The position numbers and the translations under genes were made by a program. Below the pieces are notes generated by a model. It was not told the origin of the DNA, did no database searches, and saw only the letters and a program-made list of their open reading frames with translations. DNA of 64,000 nt from Melanocharis versteri (lineage: Eukaryota; Chordata; Aves; Passeriformes; Melanocharitidae), in contig VZTG01006027.1 in assembly GCA_013397845.1 (NCBI GenBank), positions 758,278 through 822,277 of the forward strand, read 5' to 3'. Shown here one piece after another: positions 36,915 through 48,260 of the stretch (position 1 is the first letter of the stretch; the number at the start of each line of letters is the position of its first letter).

Positions 36915-39900
36915 CTCCAGAAGCCTGTAGTGTGATAAAAATTCCTTCTGGCCACAGTGCCAATACTGGTAGTTTCTGCTGTGCCCTCAGTGGTGATGAC
37001 AGAGCAGTTTGTGGGGCTGTGCAGTTGACAGCTATGTCTGTATTGAAATACCCATCTTATTGCCATGAGTCTTGGGATCAGTCTGTTCCTTGTGACCTCA
37101 TTGGCCTGAATTCCATAATTCAGGTGTGGACACCAGGCTCTCTTGTAGCTTGTTGGAGGCCACAGCTTAGATATTCACAGTGTGTGTTGCGTGTGAACTG
37201 AATTTGGTGGCTGGGAGGGTTTTCTGGGTGGTTTTTGTTTTCGTAAGGACAGCAGTACAGCCTGTGGTGCTGTGTGGTTCAGAGCATGCTGAATGCAGCA
37301 GAAAAGGTGCCTGTGGACTATGTAGGGTTTGGAAGCCAGCCAAACACCATTTTATTGCAGATTTCATGTATTTTTCTTAAGGTGATTGCTACTGGTAATA
37401 TACTGGTTCAGGCCTGCTACTGATTAACAGCCAACAGGGAAATATCCTCTTTTCCCAAAATTGTTAATGAATTGCAAGCTAGTGCTCATGTTGGGAGATA
37501 TTTTGGTGCTGGGCTTTACATAGAATGGGATTGATGTGTGGTGTAACTTCAAGTATCTGTTATCAACAGTTACAGCTTCTGAAAATAATAGAAAATATAT
37601 TACAGAATCATGTAATTAAATATCCTGTTACAAGCCCTGAAGGCAAAGTATCAAACTGAAAAAAGGGCTTAATTTTTAATTTTTTTTCTTCTGGAGCCCA
37701 CACTTCAACAGTTAACATTGTACTTGGCTGCCTTGTACAGCTGTGCTCGCTGCCCTGCAGGGGCTGAATAATGTGTCTCTTCCATGCAGCAGGTGAATGA
37801 AATATTTGGGGAATTATTGTGGCTTAGCCCTATTGACTTCACTACAACTATTGACATACTTGGGGTTCATTCTTTGTTGTTTCAAAAGCAACAGTCTCTG
37901 GGATTTGGGGTTTGATTTTTTTCATACCCCTCCTCCCCAGTCTACTATTACACAAATATTACACAATCTCTTTGATCCTCAATAGCTTTCTTGCTCTTCA
38001 TTTAAGCATGTTTATGACAGCTTCTCCTGGGTTGGAAAGATGGTTGGTAATAACGTATGTTCCAGTAAAACATGACACAAACAAACAAGTGATTCTGCAA
38101 GAAGTCCTGCTCAACAAAACACAGTAAAAAACACAAATCCTGTGATACAGTGTCTTTTCCTTTGGCAGTAATTGTTCTGCTCTTTGTATTATCTTACACA
38201 ACATGACCACACCACCCGCTGCTCTGACTTCTGAAAAAACAAAGCTGTTCATCCATGAGCCAAGAGGAACCAGAGTGATTCTAAATTACATAAATTGTAC
38301 AGGAAATGACTTGTTCGGTTGGGCTGCTTACTGCTGAATGAGCTTCTCTTCATCTGCAGCATGACATTGATCAACTCCACTAAATTTCTGTTAGCCACAC
38401 GCTCCTCAGGGCTGTTGGTAGAGGCTGGAATGGCAGCTGTGGAGGCTGGTGGGTCCAAGTCCATGCTGCTTGGACTCTGCTGAGTTGTTACTCTCTAGAA
38501 TGGTGCCCTGGTGGGCACAGGCACAGGATTTCACAGCAGGAAACCCCGGGACAGCACTCCTGGCATCTTTACTGTCCTGTCTGGCCTTCAGTCAGCTACA
38601 CGGTGCTGCCAACCTCAACCCCACATCCCAGCTGTATGCAAATGAAGCAGAATTATGGCAAAACTGCAGTGGTTGGTTGTCCCAGTGTTTTACCTTAGGA
38701 CAGATGTGTGTGTTAGTTGATTCAGACATCCCTTTTGTTGTCGTTGTTACTGCTTTTTATCGTAGCAGTTGAAAACATCTCAATTCCCAAGGCTTTTGCT
38801 GGAAATTTCTTCCCCGTGCACTGTCTTATCACACGTCCTCCCTCATTCTCACTTTGCATCCACTGTGAAACGACAGTTTCCCAAAGGGGATTTCACCTTA
38901 GTGGTTGCTAAGCTGTTTATTTCACTGGTCCCTAGCACCCTGCAATTTCCTGCAGACACCTGGAGGGTTTAATTTGCGAGATGTCTCTGGTGGGTCGTGT
39001 CCTGCCTTTGCAGGGGATTGAGCCTGTAATCTAATAGGTGGTTTGTTTGCTTTCCTTTTCCAACTGCTACAGTTGTGCTTCTGTTGGAATACCTTTTCAG
39101 TTTTTGAGGATAATGAATGTTAACAAATCACTGGAAGTGAAAATAAAGATAGAGAAGGAAAGTAGGTGACATACCACTGCAAGCTTGGCTCGTGCTTTGT
39201 GGATCCTTTTTTAATAGCAAAAAAAAGTGACATCAGCTCTGCTGCAGGCATGAATTAAAGATGAGAACTTAATAAAACTTGTTGGAGGGGAGACGGAGGC
39301 AGGAAAGTGGAGCTAAAGCAGCGATGTCTTTATTTTTAAGCAGACAGCACCACCTCTGCTTCAGCTCTCCGAGATGGCGATGGGGAAGAACAAAAAGCAG
39401 CTTCCGAAGTGGTGTGTGAATCAAAAGTGCCCTCTGCTGGGAAAGCCCTGCATGAGGGAGCGTTTGCAGACCGTACCCGAAAGCCTAATTACCCTCCTTT
39501 GCCGGGGAAGAGGCTGGATGTGATCCAGGATGCTCTCAGCAGTTGCCTTTGCCATTACATGCCCTGTCGGGATTGCAGTCTGATCATGTCACAGGGCATT
39601 GGTGCAGCCTGTGATTTCATTAGGGCTCGACATCACGTGCGTGTGGTTGCTCAGTCACTGCTCTGCTCCTTGCGAACAGAAAACAGGAATTTGCATTTGC
39701 AATATTGCCACGTGAAGGATAAGAATCTGGATGCAAATCCTGTGCAGATAACATCACCGTTGGCAAATAAATAAGTGATAAAATGGGATGGAGCCGGGAA
39801 GGAGCCTTCAGTAGCCCTGATTTAATTCTTATTTGTTTTACGTGAGCAGCATTGATGAAACACGTGGTGTCAGTGCCAAGCTACACAGCCCTGCAGGGAG

Positions 39901-40420
39901 CCCTTGTTGTTCTGAGGCTCTTCTGTGCCTCTGGCACGGGCACTGCCCCAGTCTGAACCTGCTGGGGGCTCGGCTGCCCCAGCAGGAATATTCTTGGGAG
40001 CCCTGCTGCTCAGTCCAGTGGTTCTCCTGCATCTTCTGCCAGCTCCTTCATGGGACTGTACAGAAGGGGCTCCGAGGGTGGGGGATGAAGGGCTGTGAGG
40101 AGGACACTGGTGTGAGGGTCTGTAAAGTGAGTCAGGAGGGAAGAGCTGGGACGTTTCCTGTAGGTTTCATGGGGCTCTGTGGGTGTCCAGCCCTCCTGCT
40201 CTTGCAAAGCTGCGTGCAGCCTGGACATTGTTCAAATTTAGGAAGAGCGCAGGCTCCATCTACATGCGTGTTCTGTGGTTCAAACCTGTTAGGAAATGAA
40301 CTATTTGTTCGCAAAAATACAGCCCTCACCAGTCAGATCCTTGCTGCATGTTCAGCTGCTTGCCTTCTCCAGCTGGGTGTTGCTGTTCCAATCTGTAAGT
40401 GCATAGAAGCACAAGCAAGA

Positions 40421-40497
40421 AAAATCAACAAAGAAATAAAAATCCAATTGAAAAAAAATCAACAAAGAACGATAAAAATCCAATTAAAAACATCAAC
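40421..40497. repeat. A-rich tandem duplication, 2 copies of about 34-36 bp plus a remnant
   Basis: AAAATCAACAAAGAA followed by AAAAATCCAATT occurs at 40421 and again at 40455, with small indels between the copies, and a third partial CATCAAC at the end. The tract follows about 550 bases of GC-rich sequence, so it may be the A-rich tail of an unrecognised retrocopy, or simple local slippage. Confidence 0.8.
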
Positions 40498-43400
40498 TTA
40501 AGTGTATAAGGTTTCAGCTGTTAGTACTCTGTTCTGAGCTTCTTTAGCAATTTCAATGACAAGGACTGTTTCTTATCTAAAGTAATTTATCTTAACATCT
40601 GGAGCAAAAAGGAATTGATCTATCTTGTTATTTGTCATCACAAAAGACTGTTTTAGAAGATGAATAGTCAGAGATATAAAAATAGCAGAAATCAGAGCAA
40701 ATAGCTAAACTGAACTTAAAACTACGGTTAGTGCTGGTGTGCTGTTTGTGCCCCTTGGGAAGAGAAGCTGCTGTATGATGCATCATGTTGATGTTACATA
40801 GCAGCAAGGAGTGATATTGATGAATTCTGAAAGAGGAGCTGGCCAGGAAAGGAGGGAAATAATCCTTGTGGCTATGAAACAAGCTTGAAATCCTCTGGGA
40901 TTTGTAACGGAAGCCTTTTTTGTCAAAGGAGCTGTGGAGCAAGTGTCCCAGGTTTCACTGTGCTGGCACTGGTTGATTTTGGCAGGCAGGAGTTTTTCCT
41001 ATAATTGTCCTTGAGAAGCCTTTGATTGTTCTGCCTGCACTCGTGGGTGGGAAGGCAGCTTTATTTAAGGAGGAATAAATATTTATTCTCTTGGAGCGCT
41101 TGCCACAGCTGCTGCTTTGCAAAAAAGATGGTGGTTTCAGTTAGAAGCGAGTCATGCAAACTCTGTGCTTTTATGAATTTGCACCTGCTGAGCTGTGGTT
41201 TGGGTTTGAATGAATCTAAAATCTTGGAGGTAAAGTTCACCAAAAGTGGTAAGTTTTGACTTTCTAAACCCAGTGAATTATTCATTCCTTTCTCCCAATA
41301 CCATTGAATTACCACCTGATGCTCCTGCCAATGCTCTGGGTGGATTTCTTAGTAAATTTGGATGTTTCAGGTGCACAGCAATCATTTGGTCTGTTTTCAG
41401 ATTTGGTTTCAGAAGAAATGCAGAGCTAAGTCTTGTCATCCAAAATATCTGTGCATTCAGAAACGGGGCTTTGGTGCCCAATTCAAACAATGCATTGAAT
41501 TGACAGGGTGATTTCTGCCTGTTTCTATTTACAGCAAGAAATGGTGGTTTTAAACTATGTGACATGCCTCTGTTTGGTGTAGAGAACTGTTACCTCTGAA
41601 ACCTACCGACAGTTAAATGTCATATTGCCTGTTAGAGTGTGTTGTGTGCTTGGCAAGATGGACCTGAGCAGAACATGGATTGTCCAGGAAGTATTTACGT
41701 AATACATATGCTCCTAATGGCATTTGGTTTCTTAGTTACTGCGTGTGTGTTGGTCTGTTTTGGCACTTCATCCTGTCGTGGACTTTTGCATCCAGACATT
41801 CAGGAGTGTCCTTTTAGGAGTTGTAGGAATAGAGAAATATGCTGCAGGCAAAACGCAAGTTCAAATGGCATGAACGCACGATTTTTGTAATTGGTTTCTT
41901 CGGAAGTGGGGAATTTAAGTGACTTTGTAATAGTTACTTTTTAATCCAGTCCAAGTTTCTTCCTCCTTCTCCATGCACACTTCCAACAGATTACAGATTG
42001 ACGTTCCTCTTTACAGGTAGTGAATATGAATCAGAAAACTGAGATTAAAAAAAAAGGGAAGGCCCCAAATTGTAATAATATAATGCTTATTTCTGATCAA
42101 TATTTGGTGCATTTATGAGAGTGGCAGTGATGTTTTCAGAGGGATTTGTGCTCGGTTCAGCCCCGGGATGTCGTTGTGTTTTCATGGAGAGATTTATGCT
42201 GGGCTTCTGTAAAAAGGCACCTGCAGCTGAAAGCCCCTCAGGAACGGCGTCCTGGCACCACGCTGCCCTTCCTCTCGTGCTGTGGGATCTCTGGATGCTC
42301 CGTGTTGGTGCATGCAAGGCATCAGTCATGTCTACCTCCCAAGGGGAAGAACAGCAGCTGGCAGTGCCTGAGGGGCAGCGCCAGCCTCATGGCCCAGCTC
42401 CTGTCCCTCGCAGCAGAAGCAGAGCTTTAGCAGCTCAGTGCCCTCAGTTAAGGTTAATTGGGTGTGCTTGGGGGGAGAGAGCCAAGTGGTGATGCTGGAG
42501 AGGAGTGACATGGCACAGCCCGTGTCAGAGGCTGCTGCTGTGTCTGTACCAGATCAGGATTTGGTCTCTCAGTCCACACTGGATTGTCCTGGAAAAGGTG
42601 CAGGGAGTGCTTCTAATCACAGGCATCGCAGTGAAGGTCTGCACCCGGGCATGGGGACATGCACAGGTCTCCTCCTCTGGAGAAGCAGCACCTTGCTTTC
42701 TTCACACCGTGGTGAAAGGAGATGCATTTCGAGGGAGTGATCCCGTGGTTTGGAGTATGTGTTTAGTCGGCAAATGAAAGGAAGCTCAGCTGAGGGAACT
42801 GCCTTGCAACCTTAGCATGGGTCGTGAAACGAGATCTGTGAAATGACTCCTCGTTAATTTGTCTCATTAGCAAGATGGGGGGCTGTATGTGATGCAGTGT
42901 TCCTTTTCTATTGTTCCCCGTGTTGGTGATTTCTAAATATAACAAGCGAAGTTCCCTCTGCATAAGCAGTCCCTGAGGACAGCTCATCCACTGGTGTTTC
43001 TCATCTTTGCACCTCACTCCTGTGTTTCTGCATGGGGAAACAACTGTCTCAGTGTAGAAAGAAACAGATTAAAAAGCAGCACTTGGCTGCTCTTTTGTCA
43101 GTGTTTCAGCATGGGATTCCTCCTCAAAGAAGTTCCAAGTTCTAAAATCCCTGAAAGTTCAGGCGGGATGTGCTGCTGTCCCTGCCCCTCGCCGGGGCAC
43201 CTAGGGCAGCCTGAGCTCCGGGCTGTGCACTTGCTGAGGTCAGACTTCCTTGTCTCTTCCTTCCAGTGCTTTTCCTCTTTGCATTTTCTGATTAAATGAG
43301 GCCATCCTGATAGAGAGGAATGCCATGTACTCTCACTGTGTCAGGTTTGTTTGTTTTTTGAAAAGACTTGAACTTCTTTTCATATTTCAGTAGTACTTTA

Positions 43401-46400
43401 GGAAGGAAAATAAAAATTCATGCAGCAGTCTTCATTATTTTGATCACGATTCTTTTCAAAGATTTTTTTTTCCTAATAAGAACTCCTGCTGTGTACATGA
43501 TGTTTGATAGTGTTTGGCCATTAAAAATAAACTTTATGAGGAAGTTAAGCTTTAGGAATTTCCTCTTACAATGAAATAACAGGTTTTGCTTGTGATAGAG
43601 CATTCCAAACACCAGCACTTCCCCGCTCCTTCTCAGTTGTCACCCCAGCACACGTCCATTGGTCTGCAGCAAAACATGAAGATGGGGAGGCAGACAGAAG
43701 GGAGATGGAAACGTTTGGTTGCTTCATTTGGCATTGAGACAGTGAGATAACATCCCGAAGGCTGTGGTTTTGGTTTGGACATTCAAAAATGAGCAGATCT
43801 AAAGGTTTCGCAAAGTGCACTGTAGGTCTCCTCCTGCTAAGCTGCACCTCTCTTTGCAGACGCTGCTCTGTCTCTGCTCCCCTGACCCTCTCTCCTCCTT
43901 GTGACTGCCTGTAGCTCATCCCTACTGCTCCTACTTCTGCTCCTTGGGTTCTCCTTTCTCAAGCACTTTGAGAAGTGGAGGGTCTGATGAACACCAGAGG
44001 TGTTCCACCAGCTGCTCTGGATGAGGCCTTGTAGTCCAGTGTCAGTGGAACAGCAGTTTGAGGGAGTGCCCTGGAGTTGTCACGTGCGTAGAAAGCTCAG
44101 TTTTGGAGGAATGATCATCACTTATCCAAAGAACCCTGACAAGTGAAATGAAAAAAGCAGCAAATATAACACTAAGTTTAAGCATGCTTGAGTGTGAAAC
44201 CGATTAAGAAACTTAGCCTGAGTTACTTTCTCCCCATAAACTGAGCCAGGTGTTTCTGGAATAACGTTTTGTCTGTTGATACCTGTGTTGGTGAGCATCT
44301 TCTGCTTATTGCCCTGGCCTGGCTCTGGGGCCTTGTTTGTTGTTGAATGTGAAGTGCTGGTGAGAACCAGTCCAGCTGGGGATTTGGTTTCCTGCTGGTT
44401 GAACTGGTATTTGCAAACACCGAAGGATTAGCAGTGTTGTGATTTGCAGAGCTTTGCTCTGCAGAGGGGAAAGCTGCTGCCATGGACCTGACGCGCACTG
44501 CTGAAGTGCTTAAGCACCATCTCGGGCAGGATCCTCACTGTCAGGGCAGTGTTAAAACAAGATGCTTAAATCCTTCTAAAGCTGCTGATTATTGAACAGA
44601 AACACTGAGCTCTGGAAAGCTATTAGTATGCTAAACCAGCCTTGTTTCCTCACTTAATTTTAATGTGAATAACTTTTTTTTTTTTTAATTGGTGCTGGTA
44701 AGAATCGGGAAAAGCTTTCTGAGAGAGTTTTTTCCTTGCTGTTAGAATAACCTCATTTCAGGCTCTGCTGTGAGACTTTGTGGCAGCTCCTTTTCGTTGG
44801 AAGGTTGCCCCAGGTGACTTATGGTTCATGCACTCTTGTAAGTGCTATTAATTTGTGAGGTTTCAGTGGTTAGACTGAGCTGCTAAGTGGGCTCTGAGCA
44901 GATAATGAGGTCAAGCAGGGAGGAGAGGGAAGAGTCTTGCAGGTTCCCACTTGGCATTTGCACCCGGGTTGCACATTTTATGGAGATTTTGTCCTAAAAG
45001 CAAAGTTCCTGTAAAGTCGTCATTTTGCAGAGGTGATTTACAGTACGTGTCCAAACCTGAAAACAAACCTAGTTGTTCATGCTCTGTGGTGCTGCTGTTG
45101 AGATCACTGCTGTCACGCTGAAATGCAAATTTACTGCTGTTTGTTTTGGATCATTTTGTGCTGCATTAGAATGAAGAAACTACTCAAATGCTGGTCCTTG
45201 TTCTCTGAGGGATTTTGCAAGTTCAGCCATTAGTAAGGTGGAAGAGCACTGCTTAGGACATTTTATAAAGAAAGCAGATTATGAAGCATAGGAGGGTGCA
45301 AAACTAGCTGTGGAAGGAGCACTGTTGTCATGTATTCAGTAGCTGGAAAGCCTCAAATACATTAGCTGAAGCAGTTTGCAAACAATTGTCTTCTGTATTT
45401 TACCCTAATCGCCTCCCTGACTTAGATATTTTAATAATCTTCATATAATATTTACGTCACAGAGGTCCTAGGTTACATGAGGATTTTGTATCATTTCTGG
45501 GATTTGATTATCCATTCCATTCACTCTGAAAGTTTCAGATACAGTCATTCAGCATGTCCAGGGTGGGAGGTAGCTGTAAGTACCTCATGAGAGGCCCTCT
45601 TTTTGCATTTTGAAGCGGGTGCGTGACCCTACACTCTTCAGAGTTGACACAAGTGGAGCCTTTGGTGGATGTTAAGTCAAACCAAGAGTTTAAGGAAAGT
45701 CCCGCTGCTTCTGGCACTGCACCAGCAGTTCTGTCCATTGAAGCTTTTTGTGTAATGCTGAATTCTTGCAGAAGTTACTCTGCTATTTACCTTTCGGGTG
45801 GTAATTTCCGTGGGATTATTGGTGGTGCATAAAGCGAAGCGCTAACGTAGGATCAAGATGATCTTTAAATCTCCTCCTTGCAGGTCCAGATACGAATGGA
45901 TTGTTCTGCAAAAGGGAACTGGCAGCACTGGTTCTGGCCTACAGCCAGCTGCTTGTTCACAGATGAATCAAAGTTACTTGAAGAAACCAGGTCTTGAAAG
46001 GATCTGTCTCTATTTCTGAAAGCTTGGTATGATTTTAAACAGCTGTCTTATTGACCCAGGCGAGGAAAGCTTCAGTCTTTTTCAGTAGAGCGATGAGAAC
46101 ATGCCTGTTCAGTAATACTGTGGATGGCAAATGTTCCTGTGCTATGCAAAGTCTGTTGGGCGAAGGTGACCGTGGTAGTCATAAGACGTTTTCTGTAATA
46201 GCGCACTGTGGTTTCAAAATGTGCATTTACGCTCCCTTGACACTTATTTTTTCAGTGCTCAGGGTTTCATTAACATTGTAGTGATATCTTCAGTTGGATT
46301 TGATTTGCATACAGAATGCTTGCTTTAAAAGGGGGTACGTGGCTGAGTCTTCTGTTGCTTTTTGGCTGATGTGTCTTTCCTCCTGAGCTGCAGCTCAGTG

Positions 46401-47690
46401 AACAGCACAGAAATTCAGCATTGCGCTGTTTCACTTGCCATTAATTTCTTTGAGAGAGGGAATTAGCATTGCGGCAACCTCCTGTTCTGTAAGCACAAAT
46501 ACTTGTGGAATAAATGCATCACGTTGTGACTGTGGGTCTTTTCCAAGACGTATACTGGGTGATGGTATAATTGGGGTTTTTGCAACGTGAACGAGTCCAT
46601 GCTGGAAACAGGGCCGTGCTGGTCACTGAGTGGGTTATGGGGAGGCTGGGGAGGTGATGAAAGCAGCCAGAAGCTGCTCGGGTTTGCTGTGGTTAGCAGC
46701 ACTGACTGCTGGAGTGGCTGGAGGAAGGGTGCTGGGGGCCCTGCAGTGCCAGGGGCAGTGGCAGACTGGTGTCCTGTAGCCAAGGGTGCGCGGGGCAGTG
46801 CTGGGCCAGTGCTCAGCTGTGAGGAAAGCAAAGAGAGGTGTTAGTACAGAGAAGCAGAATGTGTTCTGTGGTTAAGGAGATAGGATGTGTGTTGGTTGTG
46901 GGCAGGCTGGTGCTGGGGTTCAGTGGCGAGGGGGATGCAGAGGACAGGAAACCTTTGGGATGATGGCACTGTGTGAGCAGTGTGTGATACTCTGAGCTGA
47001 CTTCGGAGTCATCCTTTTGGATTCTCAGGGCACACAGGTCTGCAGAGGCACGATTCAGCTCTCTTGCTTACCTAGGCAAGGCACAAATGTGTCTCCTCTA
47101 GCACAAGTGGTGGTTCGAGTGCCCCATCGAGCTCTGTGAGGAATGTGGCTTTCCCCTCTTAGCTGCTCGGGGAAGAGCTTGGAGAATCACTTGTTCCTGT
47201 AAGCATGTCCTTACATCTGGGCGTCGGAGCATGGGAGAACATTTGTACTCTGCTTTGCTCAGGAACCTGCTTGAATAGAGTGGGAATATTGATAATAAGT
47301 AAATAAATGTGTAAAAAAATACCTCACCCTGCAAAACCCATTACTGTCAGTGTTGTTTATAGGTGGTGTATCAGAATCCCCCATAAGAGGTGGGAGCTGA
47401 TGACACCGAGCAAATTGCAGCCTGTTGCAGGGGCTTTCTCTTGTTTACATTGAACTACTGATGCCTGGAAAATCGAGGAGGTAGCTTAGCTGTCACCAGC
47501 TGAAGTCACAGTGCTTGTTAATGCCAGGGCTTGGATATCAAAGTGTGTATCACCAGAGCAAAAATGTGGAAACTTTGTTCTGTCTGCCTCACTTGTCTGT
47601 TGCCAAATATTAGTCATAGGCTACTACACCAGCAAACTCAGTTCCTTCCTTCTGAAAGTATAGCCACTTGCTATAACCTTCATAAGTTTT
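40498..47690. other. Unique intronic sequence
   Basis: No exon or repeat family recognised. There is a 13-T run at 44674-44686. ORFs here are short and unrelated to known proteins. Confidence 0.6.
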
Positions 47691-48260
47691 AATTAAAAAG
47701 AGCATGTAATGATTTTGGGATTGAATCCAATTTCATATGCTGTTTAAATTAAGAAATAAAATTATTTCCATCAGGCTTTTAGTTCAAGGCTTGTGACTGC
47801 TGGATCATTTCCTTTTTCATCAGTTTCTGAGTTTTAAAATGGCTTATGAACTTTAGTGAAATCATTTAGAAATGGATTTCATGCGGAATAGTTAATAAAT
47901 GGATAGCAAAACCATGTAGTGAAATGAATCTTGTTTGCATCTCAAGCAGCACAAATTTAAATAAAACGCAGGGCTTTGCATAACAGCGTTTGTTTTTAAT
48001 GCTGGCAGTATTTTTCAAGCCACCTCCAATGTCCTTCATTTTTCACCAGGATATCTTTGTCAGCAAGGAGGATTTTCAGGGGCTGATTCAAGGTACATAA
48101 TTGGAGCAGTGAGACTACACACACAAAGTGTCAGCTAATGGATGAGGCTGGTTTAATTGTAGGCTGCTCAGAAATAACCCAAGAAACACTTCACTGGTAG
48201 CTAATGCAGAGGTGTAATTAGACTTCTACACAAGTGTAATTAGTCTGATTGCGTAGAAAG
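47690..48260. promoter_or_regulatory. Candidate enhancer-like AT-rich element with paired homeodomain motifs
   Basis: AT-rich unique sequence with many TAAT-type cores. It includes an exact GTGTAATTAG direct repeat at 48212 and 48234 (22 bp apart, about two helical turns). Such spacing suits cooperative homeodomain binding. The regulatory role is inference only, as conservation cannot be tested here. Confidence 0.25.

Larger units (their letters stand above)
31008..40420. other. Unique intronic sequence with exon-like signals
   Basis: No repeat family recognised apart from a short (TTA)n at 36899-36914. The interval holds several pyrimidine tract plus AG sites with open frames (33452, 35637 and 36122 on +, and 38494 on -), reported as findings. 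A 9-bp inverted repeat lies at 34125-34148. About 39340-39774 is a long open frame with octamer-like ATTTGCAT and CTAATTACC motifs. Confidence 0.5.

Noticed and set aside
40270..40300. tRNA gene or tRNA-derived SINE suggested by GGTTCAAACC
   Set aside because: No A box, acceptor stem or cloverleaf could be built around it.
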